From contig CATVYG010000006.1 in assembly GCA_958348225.1 (NCBI GenBank), forward strand, positions 1 to 64,000: a stretch of DNA of 64,000 nt. The letters are read 5' to 3'. This DNA comes from an uncultured Collinsella sp. GTDB taxonomy: Bacteria; Actinomycetota; Coriobacteriia; Coriobacteriales; Coriobacteriaceae. Shown one piece after another: positions 16,743-25,821 of the stretch. The position numbers and the translations under genes were made by a program. The notes beneath the pieces are model-generated. The model ran no database searches. It saw only the letters and a list, made by a program, of their open reading frames with translations, and was not told the origin of the DNA. The number at the start of each line of letters is the position of its first letter. Within the stretch, counting starts at the first letter, position 1.

Positions 16743-17877
16743 AACAATCGAAACCGCGCTTGCCTGCATTCGCGAGGAAGTTGAGCGCGCGTTCTCGTCG
16801 GCGCCGGGCGCCGTGCTCGAAGCCGCGCTTTCCCGGATCGCGCCTGCAGACGAATGCGCCCGCGCCGCCGCGTACGCCGCGTGGGACTCCATCGCGCACC
16901 CCTTGGGGGGATTGGGCGACTTTGAAGACGCCGTCGCGCGTATCGCCGCAGCTCAGGGGAGCGCCGAGGTGGCCGAGTTCCCCCGCGCGCTCGCGGTATT
17001 CTTCTCCGACAACGGGGTCGTTGCCGAAGGCGTGTCGCAAAGCGGGCAAGACGTGACGCGAGCCGTCGCGCACAACATGTGCGAGGGGGCCACGAGCGCC
17101 TGCCGCATGGCGGCGTTCGCGGGTGCCGAGGTCGTGCCCGTCGACGTGGGTATGGCCCGGGGCATAGAAGACGCGCGCATGGTGCGCGCGAACGTGCGGC
17201 GGGGGAGCGGCAACATCGCGCACGGCACCGCTATGTCTCGCGATGGGGCCGTGCGCGCGATCGAGGTCGGAATCGCCGTCGCGTGCGGGCTCGCCCGCGC
17301 CGGCGTGCGCCTTCTCGCCGCGGGCGAGATGGGCATCGGCAACACGACCACCTCGGCGGCGGTGGCCGCAGTGCTCATCCGGGCGGACGCGCGGAGCCTC
17401 GTCGGGCGCGGCGCGGGGCTCTCGGACGCCTCGCTCGCGCGCAAGCGCGACGTGGTCGAGTGCGCTATCGACGCGAACTCGCCCGATCCCGCCGACCCGA
17501 TCGACGTGCTCTCGAAGGTGGGCGGCTTCGACATCGCGGCGATGTGCGGCTTCTACCTGGGGGCCGCGGCCTCGAAGGCGCCGGCGCTCCTCGACGGGGT
17601 CATATCCTGCACGGCGGCCCTGTGCGCGGCGCGCCTGTGCCCCAACGCCTTGGGCTACCTTGTGGGCACCCACGCATCAAGCGAACCCGCTAGCCAGGAG
17701 CTCCTTCGCGAGCTCGGCATAAAGGCACCCCTCGTCGCAGGCATGCACTTGGGCGAGGGCGCGGGCGCCATGGCGTATCTGCCCCTTCTGGATTCGGCGC
17801 TGCGCGTGTACCGGGATGGGAAGACGTTCACGGCGACTGGCATGGCTGCTTACGAACATTTCGAGGCCGGGATATGA
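16735..17877 (+). CDS. cobT: Nicotinate-nucleotide--dimethylbenzimidazole phosphoribosyltransferase
   Basis: CobT activates the lower-ligand base by transfer of ribose-5-phosphate from nicotinate mononucleotide. Diagnostic stretches are VFFSDNGVVAEGVSQ, LLAAGEMGIGNTTTSAAV with the catalytic Glu loop, and GMHLGEGAGAM near the end. 380 residues. The start overlaps cbiA and the stop overlaps cobU (ATGA). No base-synthesis genes (bluB, bza) are in the window, so the lower ligand must be salvaged or made elsewhere. Confidence 0.94.
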   Translation: MAETIETALACIREEVERAFSSAPGAVLEAALSRIAPADECARAAAYAAWDSIAHPLGGLGDFEDAVARIAAAQGSAEVAEFPRALAVFFSDNGVVAEGVSQSGQDVTRAVAHNMCEGATSACRMAAFAGAEVVPVDVGMARGIEDARMVRANVRRGSGNIAHGTAMSRDGAVRAIEVGIAVACGLARAGVRLLAAGEMGIGNTTTSAAVAAVLIRADARSLVGRGAGLSDASLARKRDVVECAIDANSPDPADPIDVLSKVGGFDIAAMCGFYLGAAASKAPALLDGVISCTAALCAARLCPNALGYLVGTHASSEPASQELLRELGIKAPLVAGMHLGEGAGAMAYLPLLDSALRVYRDGKTFTATGMAAYEHFEAGI

Positions 17878-18422
17878 CGGTGACGCTCGTTATCGGCGCC
17901 GCCGCGAGCGGCAAGAGCGCCTACGCTGAGTCCCTGTGCCTCGGGCACGACGGCCCTCGCGTGTACCTGGCAACGATGGAGTCCTTCGGGGAAGAGGGCG
18001 CCCGCCGCATCGCGCGCCATCGGGCGCTGCGCGAGGGCAAGGGGTTTTCCACCCTCGAGCGCACGCGTGACGTGGGCGCCGCAGCGCCCGGGCTTCCGCG
18101 CGGCTGCACGCTTCTTTTGGAGGACGTGGGCAACCTGGTTGCGAACGAGCTCTTCGCGGAAGGCGGCTTGTCCCCACGTGACCCCGACGCTGCGGCGCGC
18201 GAGGTGCTCGGAGGCATCGAACGGCTCGCTCAGGCCGCTGCGTATACGGTGGTGGTCACCGTCGACGTGTTCGCCGATGGGATGCGCTACGATGAAGGGA
18301 CCGAGGCATGGAGGCGCGCGCTCGCGCGCGTGAACGCGGGCGTGGCGGCGCTGGCAGACCGCGCAGTCGAAGTGGTATGCGGGATTCCCGTGTGGATGAA
18401 AGGCGAAGGACCTACAAGGTGA
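17874..18422 (+). CDS. cobU: Adenosylcobinamide kinase/guanylyltransferase-like protein
   Basis: CobU phosphorylates and then guanylylates adenosylcobinamide. Seen here: P-loop GAAASGKS at residues 8-15, the LATM strand and the GARRIARHRALR segment holding the histidine that carries GMP in CobU. The C-terminal half ends GIPVWMKG as expected, but the usual Asn-Glu-Val-Gly-x-Gly-(I/V)-Val-Pro motif is replaced by VTVDVFADGMRYDE. 182 residues. A second, complementary CobU-like domain is encoded two genes downstream. Confidence 0.85.
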   Translation: MTVTLVIGAAASGKSAYAESLCLGHDGPRVYLATMESFGEEGARRIARHRALREGKGFSTLERTRDVGAAAPGLPRGCTLLLEDVGNLVANELFAEGGLSPRDPDAAAREVLGGIERLAQAAAYTVVVTVDVFADGMRYDEGTEAWRRALARVNAGVAALADRAVEVVCGIPVWMKGEGPTR

Positions 18423-19186
18423 AGATAGTAGAGGCAATCTGCGCGGCGTTCGGAACGTTCTCGCGCATCCCCGTCCCGAAATCGGCTTGGACCGATTTCG
18501 GGTCAACCCATGCTCTTGCCGCGTTTCCCCTGGTGGGCCTTGCGGAAGGCTTACTCATGACGGCGTGGGGGCACGTGGCGAACCTGCTCGGCGTGCCCGC
18601 GACCATCGTCGCGGCTGTGCTCGTGGCGCTGCCTGTGGCGGTGACGGGAGGCATCCACCTAGACGGGCTCTGCGACACCTCCGATGCGCTTGCAAGTTGG
18701 GCCCCGCGCGAACGAAAGCTCGAGATCATGCACGACCCGCGGGCGGGCGCCTTCGGGGTCATCGGTGTTGTCGTGTACCTTATTCTGCAGTTTTCCCTGT
18801 TCACCGCGCTGCCGCTTACGGCGGGGACGTTCCTCGCGCTTCTGTGCTCGCTCGTGTTCTCCCGCGCGCTTTCGGGGCTCGCCGTTGAATGCTGGCCTGC
18901 CGCGCGGGCGGACGGCATGGCCGCGGGGCTCTCGCCTTCGAAGAAGCGCGCGGCGATCGTTGTGCCGCTTTGCGCTTTCGCTGCGGCTTCGGCTGCAGGG
19001 ATGGTCGCGTGCGCTCAGGCCGTCGGCGCCCTTATGGCGGTGGCGGGGCTTTTGGCGCTCGCGTGGTACCGCCATGTTGCCCTGTCCCGCTTCGGCGGGG
19101 TGACGGGGGATTTGGCCGGATGGTTTCTGCAATGGGCCGAGCTCGCGATGCTTGCCATGCTGGTGGCGGGGGGCATGCTCCTATGA
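18419..19186 (+). CDS. cobS: Adenosylcobinamide-GDP ribazoletransferase (cobalamin synthase)
   Basis: The integral membrane enzyme that joins GDP-cobinamide to alpha-ribazole. Visible motifs: FSRIPVP near the N-terminus, GGIHLDGLCDTSDAL with the conserved acidic residues, and HDPRAGAFGVIGVV, then five or so hydrophobic helices. 255 residues. The GTG start at 18419 overlaps the cobU stop as GTGA; frame open upstream is not conserved-looking. Its stop overlaps the ATG of the next gene. Confidence 0.93.
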   Translation: MKIVEAICAAFGTFSRIPVPKSAWTDFGSTHALAAFPLVGLAEGLLMTAWGHVANLLGVPATIVAAVLVALPVAVTGGIHLDGLCDTSDALASWAPRERKLEIMHDPRAGAFGVIGVVVYLILQFSLFTALPLTAGTFLALLCSLVFSRALSGLAVECWPAARADGMAAGLSPSKKRAAIVVPLCAFAAASAAGMVACAQAVGALMAVAGLLALAWYRHVALSRFGGVTGDLAGWFLQWAELAMLAMLVAGGMLL

Positions 19187-20184
19187 TGCTCGTGGTAGGT
19201 GGCGCGCATTCGGGGAAGAGGACCTTCGTGCGCGAAAAGCTCGGGTTCGCGGCGGACGATTACGTCGACGCGGCGCAGTTTGCGGAGGGCGGCGTGCCTG
19301 CGGCTTTTGCCGGCCGTGTCGCGTACCGTGTTGAGGATCTCGTACGCGCGCTCGACGCTGACCGGGCCCTCGAGCGGCTGATCGGCTTCGACGTAGTGAT
19401 TCTGCCCTTGGTCGGCTCGGGGGTCGTCCCTATGCGTGCGGAAGACGCCCAATGGCGCGAGCGCGCGGGGCGCCTGGGATGCGCGCTCGCTGCGCGCGCC
19501 GACGTCGTCGTGCGCATGACGTGCGGGATACCCCAGGTCATCAAAGGAAACCTTGCCGATGCGCCTCGAGGGACGCAGGGCGCGGGCGCGCCTTTGGAAG
19601 TCGTCTTCGTGCGCCATGGTGCCACGGCGGGCACGGAAGACCATCGCTACAGCGGGGCGGGCACCGACGAGCCCCTGTCGAGCGCGGGCGAGCGCGCTTT
19701 GCGCGACCTCGCGTGCTATCGTGACGTGTTCCGTGTTATCACGAGCGGCATGGCCCGCACCGACCAGACGGCGCGCATCCTCTTCCCGAACGCGGAGCTT
19801 ATGGCGTGCCCCGGTCTGCGCGAGATGGATTTCGGCGACTTCGAGGGGCGAAGCGCCGCCGAGCTTAAAGAGGATGCGCGCTACCGCGCCTGGGTAGACT
19901 CCTGGTGCGAGTCGCGCTGCCCGCATGGCGAGGGCAAGAGCGATTTCACCCGCCGCGTCGTCGCGGCGTTTAAGGAGGCGTGCGAATCGGAGCGCGCCCA
20001 GGGGAGTGGGCGCGCCGTCTTCGTCGTTCACGCGGGTACCGTGAAAGCGCTGCTCTCCGAGCTAGCTGTCCCGAAAATGGGATACTTCGACGTGCATACC
20101 GAGCCGGGCGGCGCATGGGCCGCCACCTGGGATGGGCACTGCCTTCGCGACGTTCGCCCCGCTTCGGGGGGCGATGCCCGGTGA
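19183..20184 (+). CDS. cobC: Fusion of partial CobU-like domain and alpha-ribazole phosphatase (CobC)
   Basis: 333 residues in two parts. Residues 1 to ~125 resemble CobU: P-loop-like GGAHSGKR, and the C-terminal CobU motif as LVGSGVVP followed by MTCGIPQVIKG. The middle of CobU, with its GMP-carrying His, is missing. Residues ~133-333 are a histidine phosphatase: VVFVRHGATAG with the catalytic RHG, TSGMARTDQTA, and VHAGTVKALL with the second His. CobC removes phosphate from alpha-ribazole-5'-phosphate. The ATG at 19183 overlaps the cobS stop, and the stop overlaps cbiB. Confidence 0.85.
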   Translation: MMLVVGGAHSGKRTFVREKLGFAADDYVDAAQFAEGGVPAAFAGRVAYRVEDLVRALDADRALERLIGFDVVILPLVGSGVVPMRAEDAQWRERAGRLGCALAARADVVVRMTCGIPQVIKGNLADAPRGTQGAGAPLEVVFVRHGATAGTEDHRYSGAGTDEPLSSAGERALRDLACYRDVFRVITSGMARTDQTARILFPNAELMACPGLREMDFGDFEGRSAAELKEDARYRAWVDSWCESRCPHGEGKSDFTRRVVAAFKEACESERAQGSGRAVFVVHAGTVKALLSELAVPKMGYFDVHTEPGGAWAATWDGHCLRDVRPASGGDAR

Positions 20185-21158
20185 TGACGATTCTTGCCGT
20201 CGCCGTCGGGTTCGCGGCCGACCTTGCCTTCGGCGACCCGCGCTGGCTTCCCCATCCCGTCGTTGTCATGGGGCGCGCGATCACGTGGGCCGAAGGCCGC
20301 CTGCGGGGCGCATTCCCGCAAACGTCCGCGGGCACGCGCGCCGCAGGGCTTGTGCTCGCTGTGGCGCTTCCGCTTGCGTGTGGGCTTTTGACCTGGGGAA
20401 TCCTGCATCTTTGCGGCATGGTTCACTCCGGCTTGCGCTTCGTGGTCGAGGCATGGGCGAGCTATCAGATTCTCGCGGCATGCGAGCTACGCCGCCAGAG
20501 CCTGACCGTGGCCCGCGCGTTCTCGAAGGGCGGCCTTGTCGCGGCGCGCGAAGCCGTCGGGCTCATCGTGGGACGCGACACGTCTGTTCTCGACGAGCAG
20601 GGCGTCGCGCGCGCCGCCGTGGAAACGGTGGCGGAGAACGCGAGCGACGGCGTCATCGCGCCGCTTTTCTACCTTATGATCGGGGGTGCGCCCTTGGGTA
20701 TGGCGTACAAGGCGGTGAACACGCTCGACAGCATGGTGGGCTACAAAAACGAGCGCTACATCGACTTCGGCTGCGCCTCGGCGCGCCTCGACGATGCGGC
20801 GAACTGGATTCCCTCGCGCTTATCGGCCTTGCTCATGATCGCCGTGTGCCCGATCGTCGGTCTCGACGCGCGCGGGGCGGCGCGCATCTGGCGCCGCGAC
20901 AGGCGTCGCCATGCGAGCCCGAACGCGGCGCAGACCGAGTCAGCGTGCGCGGGCGCGCTCGGGCTGCGTCTGGCAGGACCCGCGGTGTATTTCGGCAAGC
21001 TCGTTGAGAAACCGACGATAGGCGACGCGTCCCGCGAAATCGAGTGGGGCGACATCGCCCGGGCGACAAGGCTCATGCTCGCCGCGTCCGTATGCGCGCT
21101 CGTCGTCTTCGGTGCCGCGCGTGCGGCGGTCGTGCTCGCCGTGGGGGCGATGGCATGA
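20184..21158 (+). CDS. cbiB: Adenosylcobinamide-phosphate synthase
   Basis: The membrane protein CbiB attaches aminopropanol (phosphate) to adenosylcobyric acid. Signatures: DLAFGDPRWLPHPVVVMG at the N-terminus, VETVAENASDGVIAPLFYL, and the LDSMVGYKNERYIDFG stretch, all hallmarks of CbiB/CobD. About four to five hydrophobic segments, 324 residues. The ATG at 20184 shares its A with the cobC stop; a GTG one codon earlier is also possible. Confidence 0.94.
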   Translation: MTILAVAVGFAADLAFGDPRWLPHPVVVMGRAITWAEGRLRGAFPQTSAGTRAAGLVLAVALPLACGLLTWGILHLCGMVHSGLRFVVEAWASYQILAACELRRQSLTVARAFSKGGLVAAREAVGLIVGRDTSVLDEQGVARAAVETVAENASDGVIAPLFYLMIGGAPLGMAYKAVNTLDSMVGYKNERYIDFGCASARLDDAANWIPSRLSALLMIAVCPIVGLDARGAARIWRRDRRRHASPNAAQTESACAGALGLRLAGPAVYFGKLVEKPTIGDASREIEWGDIARATRLMLAASVCALVVFGAARAAVVLAVGAMA

Positions 21159-22378
21159 GGGAAGACCACGCCGCGCCCCGGGTTGCCGGGGGAATCCTGC
21201 GCGCCCGTGCGCATGGGGGTAGCACGCAATCGCTCGGCATCGCTTGCGAAGGGGGCGCCTCCGACCTCATTGACTTCTCGGTGAACGTGAATCCGGCAGG
21301 GCCCTCGCCGCGCGCCCTCGCCGCAGCTTGCAAGGCGCTTTCTCGAATCGACGCCTACCCCGATAGGGAAAGCCTCGCCCTCGTTCGCGCCCTAGCGCGC
21401 GCCCAGGGCATACCCGAAGATACTATCGTCTGCGGCGCGGGCGCGTCCGACATCATCTGGCGGCTCGCCGCGGCGGTGCGCCCGAAACGCATCGTCGTGT
21501 GCGCGCCGACGTTTTCTGAATATGCGGAGGCGGCATCGTACTACGGCGCATGCGTGCAGGAGTTCCCGCTCTCCGAAGCGGACGACTTCGACGTGCCCGC
21601 CTCCTTCGCCCGCGCGATTGGGGGGCCGGGAGACGTGGCGTACCTCTGCAATCCGAACAACCCGACGGGGCGCCTCGTCGACCCCAGCGTGATCGATGCC
21701 GCGGCTTGCCGCTGCGAGCAGGTGGGCGCGCTGCTCGTCGTGGACGAGTGCTTCCTCGGATTTGCGCCCGACGCCCGCGAAAGGAGCGTGGCTGCACGCG
21801 CCGCGTGTTCGCGCCATGTGGCCGTGCTCTCCGCGTTCACCAAGCTCTACGGAATGGCGGGGTTGCGGTTGGGATATCTGATCAGCGGAAACGCCCAACT
21901 CATCGAGGGGATTCGCCGGGCTGGGCAGGCGTGGCCCGTCTCCTCGGTCGCCGAGGCCGCGGGCATCGCCGCCCTGGAAGACGTTGAATACGTCTCGCGC
22001 ACGCGCGATGTATTGGCAGGCGAGCGAGCGTGGCTTTCCCACGAGCTCTCCTCGCTCGGGCTTTCCGTCGTGCCGTCGGATGCGAACTTCCTTTTAGTCC
22101 GCACGCCGGCGAAAGACATCCCCGAGCGCCTGTATAAACAGGGGGTTTTGGTCCGCACGTGCGACTCGTTTTCGGTACTGTCCCGTTTCTGGTGCCGCGT
22201 CGCGGTGCGCACGCGCAAGGAGAATGCCCGGCTTGCGATGGCGTTCAGCCGCGTGCTTCGGGCGGAAGGCGCATCGGGCGAAGGCGAACCCGACGAACGG
22301 GGCGGTGCTTCTTGCGGCGGCGCTATGGCGGGCGCGGATGGCCGAGGCTCGGCGAAGGAGGTCGATACCCGTGGGTAG
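21155..22378 (+). CDS. cobD: Threonine-phosphate decarboxylase-like PLP aminotransferase
   Basis: Class I/II PLP enzyme of 407 residues that in B12 pathways makes aminopropanol phosphate for CbiB. The N-terminus has HGGSTQSLG and DLIDFSVNVNPAGPSP as in CobD; YLCNPNNPTGRL and VVDECFLGF are PLP-binding stretches, and the Schiff-base lysine lies in SAFTKLYGMAGLRLGY. The ~35-residue Gly/Glu-rich C-terminal tail is not part of the family. Histidinol-phosphate aminotransferase is the close alternative, but operon position favours CobD. No threonine kinase gene (pduX) is adjacent. Confidence 0.88.
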   Translation: MREDHAAPRVAGGILRARAHGGSTQSLGIACEGGASDLIDFSVNVNPAGPSPRALAAACKALSRIDAYPDRESLALVRALARAQGIPEDTIVCGAGASDIIWRLAAAVRPKRIVVCAPTFSEYAEAASYYGACVQEFPLSEADDFDVPASFARAIGGPGDVAYLCNPNNPTGRLVDPSVIDAAACRCEQVGALLVVDECFLGFAPDARERSVAARAACSRHVAVLSAFTKLYGMAGLRLGYLISGNAQLIEGIRRAGQAWPVSSVAEAAGIAALEDVEYVSRTRDVLAGERAWLSHELSSLGLSVVPSDANFLLVRTPAKDIPERLYKQGVLVRTCDSFSVLSRFWCRVAVRTRKENARLAMAFSRVLRAEGASGEGEPDERGGASCGGAMAGADGRGSAKEVDTRG

Positions 22379-23870
22379 GGCGAAGCCCATCATGATCCAG
22401 GGCACCATGTCGAACGCGGGGAAGAGCCTGCTTGCGGCGGGACTGTGCCGTGTGCTTTCGCAGGACGGCCTGCGCGTGGCTCCCTTCAAGAGCCAGAACA
22501 TGGCGCTCAACAGCGGTGTCACGGCCGACGGGCTAGAGATGGGGCGCGCCCAGATCATGCAGGCCGAGGCGTGCGGCATCGCGCCCGACGTGCGCATGAA
22601 CCCCATTCTGCTCAAGCCCGAAAGCGACCACCGAAGCCAGCTCATCGTGGCCGGCAAGGCGCAGGGAGCCTTCGCTGCGAGGGACTACTTCGCGCGAAAG
22701 AAGGCGCTCATGCCGCAGATTTTGGAGGCGTTCGATTCGCTCGCGGAGGATAACGACGTCATCGTTATCGAGGGCGCCGGCAGCCCCGCCGAAATCAACC
22801 TTTCCGAAAACGACATCGTCAACATGGGGCTCGCGCGCGCCGTGTCCTCCCCCGTGTTGCTCGCGGGCGACATCGACCCAGGCGGGGTGTTTGCCCAGCT
22901 CTACGGTACGGTCGCGCTCTTTGCGCCCGAGGATCGCGCGCTTTTGCGGGGACTTGTGGTGAACAAGTTCCGCGGCGATGTGGAAATCCTGCGCCCGGGT
23001 TTGGCCCCGCTCGAGAAGATGTGCGGGGTTCCCGTCGTGGGTGTCGTGCCGTATCTTACGCTCGACCTGGACGACGAGGACTCGCTCGCGCCGCGCCTAT
23101 CTGCCCGCGAGGCGCGCGGTGTCATCGACGTCGCCGTCGTGCGTCTTCCGCATCTGTCGAACTTCACCGACTTCGACCCGCTTTCGCGCGTGCCCGGCGT
23201 GGGCGTGCGCTATGTTTCCTCGACGACCGATCTGGGCCGACCCGACCTGGTGGTGCTTCCCGGCTCAAAGACCACGCTCGACGACGCGCGCTGGCTTGCG
23301 GCTAGCGGCATCGGAGCCTGTGTACGCGCGCTTTCGGGCGCGGGCACACCGGTGCTCGGCATATGCGGAGGCTACCAGCTCTTGGGAGACGAGCTTTCCG
23401 ATCCGCACGGCAGGGAAGGCGCTGGCACCGCGCGCGGGCTCGGGCTCATCCCTGCAAGTACGGTGTTCAAGGAGGAAAAGCGCCTCGCCCAGTCGGAGCT
23501 GCGCATCACGGGCGCCCAAGGCGCGTTCTCGGTGTGGAACGGCATGACGGCGCGCGGGTACGAGATTCACGACGGCGAAACGACCGTCTCCTGCGCCCCT
23601 GCGGGCACGATTGGCGGCAAACCAGAAGGCGCGGCCTGCGGAAACGTGTTCGGAACCTATCTCCACGGCCTGTTCGACGAACCGGGGGTGGCGCTCGCCC
23701 TCGCGCGCTCGCTTGCGCGTATACGCGGCCTGCCCGAGAGCGTCGTGGGTGCTGCGGGCGCGGCGTCCGCGGCCGATCACCGTGCGCGCGAGTTCGACCG
23801 CCTGGCCGACGGCGTGCGCGGGGCGCTCGACATGGAGTATGTCTACCGCATTATCGAGGAGGGCGTATGA
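22371..23870 (+). CDS. cbiP: Cobyric acid synthase
   Basis: Amidates the b, d, e and g carboxylates of adenosylcobyrinic a,c-diamide. The N-terminus IMIQGTMSNAGKSLLAAGLCR is the CbiP P-loop, with FKSQNMALNSGVT following; the glutaminase domain has VLPGSKTTLDD, catalytic Cys in LGICGGYQLLG and a late GTYLHGLFD. 499 residues. The GTG at 22371 is preceded by GAAGGAGG at 22354-22361 and overlaps the cobD stop by 8 nt. Confidence 0.95.
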   Translation: MGRAKPIMIQGTMSNAGKSLLAAGLCRVLSQDGLRVAPFKSQNMALNSGVTADGLEMGRAQIMQAEACGIAPDVRMNPILLKPESDHRSQLIVAGKAQGAFAARDYFARKKALMPQILEAFDSLAEDNDVIVIEGAGSPAEINLSENDIVNMGLARAVSSPVLLAGDIDPGGVFAQLYGTVALFAPEDRALLRGLVVNKFRGDVEILRPGLAPLEKMCGVPVVGVVPYLTLDLDDEDSLAPRLSAREARGVIDVAVVRLPHLSNFTDFDPLSRVPGVGVRYVSSTTDLGRPDLVVLPGSKTTLDDARWLAASGIGACVRALSGAGTPVLGICGGYQLLGDELSDPHGREGAGTARGLGLIPASTVFKEEKRLAQSELRITGAQGAFSVWNGMTARGYEIHDGETTVSCAPAGTIGGKPEGAACGNVFGTYLHGLFDEPGVALALARSLARIRGLPESVVGAAGAASAADHRAREFDRLADGVRGALDMEYVYRIIEEGV

Positions 23871-24382
23871 TCCACGTGTATCATGGCGACGGCAAAGGCA
23901 AGACCACGGCGGCGATGGGCCTCGCCCTTCGCATGCTCGCCGCAGGCCGCCGCGTCGTCGTCGTGCAGTTCCTGAAAGACGGCGAAAGCGGGGAGGCGCG
24001 ACTGCTCGCCGGGCATTTCGGCGTGCCCGTGTTCGCGGGGAAGGTGTCGGAAAAGTTTACCTGGTCCATGACGTCGGAAGAACTTGCCGCGACGTGCGAG
24101 CTGCACGATGGGAACCTTGCTTCCGCGCTCGCCGAGCTCGAGGGCGCGCAGGAGGGGCTGCTCGTGCTCGACGAGGCGCTCGACGCGCTTTCGAAGGGGC
24201 TTGTCGACGAGGAGCTCGTGGACCGCGCGCTCGATATGTCCGCGCGCGGCGTCGAAGTAGCGCTCACCGGGCGCGCGCCTTCCCGCAAGATCGTGGAGAA
24301 GGCCGACTACATAACCGAGATGCGGTGCGAGAAACACCCCTACGCTCAGGGGATATGTGCAAGGGAAGGAGTGGAGTACTAG
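23867..24382 (+). CDS. cobO: Cob(I)alamin adenosyltransferase (CobA/CobO type)
   Basis: Transfers the adenosyl group of ATP to Co(I) corrinoids. Residues 1-20, MIHVYHGDGKGKTTAAMGLA, contain the CobA/CobO P-loop GDGKGKTT; VVVVQFLKDG and LLVLDEALDALSKGLV follow as in the family. 171 residues, normal length. The ATG overlaps the cbiP stop (ATGA) and the stop abuts cbiC. Substrate can be cobinamide, cobyrate or cobalamin. Confidence 0.94.
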   Translation: MIHVYHGDGKGKTTAAMGLALRMLAAGRRVVVVQFLKDGESGEARLLAGHFGVPVFAGKVSEKFTWSMTSEELAATCELHDGNLASALAELEGAQEGLLVLDEALDALSKGLVDEELVDRALDMSARGVEVALTGRAPSRKIVEKADYITEMRCEKHPYAQGICAREGVEY

Positions 24383-25024
24383 ATGGATTCCAAGGAGATG
24401 GCGCCTGGCGACATCGAGCGGCGCAGCTTCGAGATCATCACCGAAGAGCTCGGCGGCCGCTCGTTCCCGCCGCTCGAAGAGCCCGTCGTGAAGCGCGTCA
24501 TCCATACCACTGCCGACTTCTCGTACGCCGATTCCCTCGTGTTCACCCATGACGCCGCGCACTGTGCGCTCGACGCACTGCGCGCAGGGGCCACGGTGCT
24601 CACCGACACGAACATGGCGCTCGCAGGCATAAGCAAGCCCGCACTCGCGAAGATCGGCTGCAAGGCCGTGTGCTACATGGCCGACCCTGATGTCGCCGCG
24701 GCTGCGCGCGCCGCGGGTACGACTCGCGCCGTTGCGAGCATGGACAAAGCTTGCGACATCGAGGGTCCGCTCATCGTGGCCGTCGGCAACGCTCCCACAG
24801 CACTTCTGCGCCTCGCCGAGCTCATGGACGCGGGGAAGATCGCGCCCGCGCTCGTCGTTGGGGTGCCGGTCGGGTTTGTGAACGTGGTCGAGGCGAAAGA
24901 GGAGCTACTCGCGCGACGCGTGCCGGCCATCGTCGCGAGGGGTCGCAAGGGCGGCTCTACCGTGGCGGCCGCCATTATGAATGCGCTGCTCTACCAGATC
25001 ACGCGCCCAGGCGGCCCGAAGTGA
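24383..25024 (+). CDS. cbiC: Cobalt-precorrin-8 methylmutase
   Basis: CbiC moves the methyl group from C-11 to C-12 to form cobyrinate. The catalytic histidine region RVIHTTADFSYAD is at residues ~38-50; VLTDTNMALAGI, VVGVPVGFVNVVEAKEEL and GRKGGSTVAAAIMNAL match the family over its whole length of 213 residues. The ATG follows the cobO stop directly (TAGATG), with AAGGAGTGG upstream. Confidence 0.95.
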   Translation: MDSKEMAPGDIERRSFEIITEELGGRSFPPLEEPVVKRVIHTTADFSYADSLVFTHDAAHCALDALRAGATVLTDTNMALAGISKPALAKIGCKAVCYMADPDVAAAARAAGTTRAVASMDKACDIEGPLIVAVGNAPTALLRLAELMDAGKIAPALVVGVPVGFVNVVEAKEELLARRVPAIVARGRKGGSTVAAAIMNALLYQITRPGGPK

Positions 25025-25794
25025 CGGCGCCCGCATCCGCGCCGGCGCTGCGCATCTTCGCCGGCACCACCGAGGGCCGCCTTCTGTGCGAATGGGCGAG
25101 CGGTGCGGGCATCCCCGCCCGTGCCTACGCGGCAACCGAGTACGGAGGCGAGCTTTTGGGCGAGCTTCCGGGCATCGAGGTGCAGGCGGGCAGGCTCGAC
25201 GAGGCCGACATGGAGCGCGAGCTTTCCGGCGCACGCATCGTCGTCGATGCCACGCACCCCTTCGCTACGCTCGCAAGCGGCAACATCCGGGCCGCTTCGC
25301 TCGCCGTTGGTGCACGATGCCTGCGCCTTGCGCGCCCGGCCGAGGCGCTGCCCAAAGGCGTCGTGCCGGTCGCATCGATCGCCTGCGCGGCGCGCTTTCT
25401 CTCCGAGAACCCGGGTCGCGCGCTTCTCACGACGGGGAGCAAGGAGCTTGCTCCCTACACGCGCGTCGCCGATTTCGCGGAGCGCTTCTTCGTGCGTGTG
25501 CTCCCGCTGCCCGGTGCTATAACGAAGTGCATCGACGCGGGGTTTTCGCCGTCGCACGTCATCGGCATGCAGGGGCCCTTCACCCGCGAGCTCAACGAGG
25601 CGATGCTTCGGCAGGTGGGCGCCCAGTGGCTTGTGACCAAGGACTCGGGAACCGTAGGCGGCACGGCCGAGAAGATCGCCTCCGCGCGCGACGTGGGAGC
25701 GCGCTGTATCGTGGTCGCCCGTCCCGCCGAGGGAGGCGGGACTCTTTCGCTTCGGGAAGTGGAAGACGCACTCTTACGGGAGTTCGCGCGCTAG
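25021..25794 (+). CDS. cbiJ: Cobalt-precorrin-6A reductase
   Basis: NAD(P)H-dependent reduction of the corrin macrocycle. Motifs: IFAGTTEGRLLCEWA near the N-terminus, VVDATHPFA, TTGSKELAPYT, MQGPFTRELNEAMLR and LVTKDSGTVGGTAEKI, all typical of CbiJ/CobK. 257 residues from the GTG at 25021, which overlaps the cbiC stop as GTGA. Last gene of the operon; no clear intrinsic terminator follows, only the palindromic element. Confidence 0.93.
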   Translation: MTAPASAPALRIFAGTTEGRLLCEWASGAGIPARAYAATEYGGELLGELPGIEVQAGRLDEADMERELSGARIVVDATHPFATLASGNIRAASLAVGARCLRLARPAEALPKGVVPVASIACAARFLSENPGRALLTTGSKELAPYTRVADFAERFFVRVLPLPGAITKCIDAGFSPSHVIGMQGPFTRELNEAMLRQVGAQWLVTKDSGTVGGTAEKIASARDVGARCIVVARPAEGGGTLSLREVEDALLREFAR

Positions 25795-25800
25795 GCGCTC

Positions 25801-25812
25801 GCCGCGCCTAGG
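25801..25812. repeat. 12-bp island-end direct repeat, right
   Basis: GCCGCGCCTAGG, the second copy of the box at 4045-4056, lying 6 nt after the cbiJ stop and 9 nt before the palindromic element. Sequence composition drops in GC right after it. Confidence 0.4.
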
Positions 25813-25821
25813 GCCCTTCAA

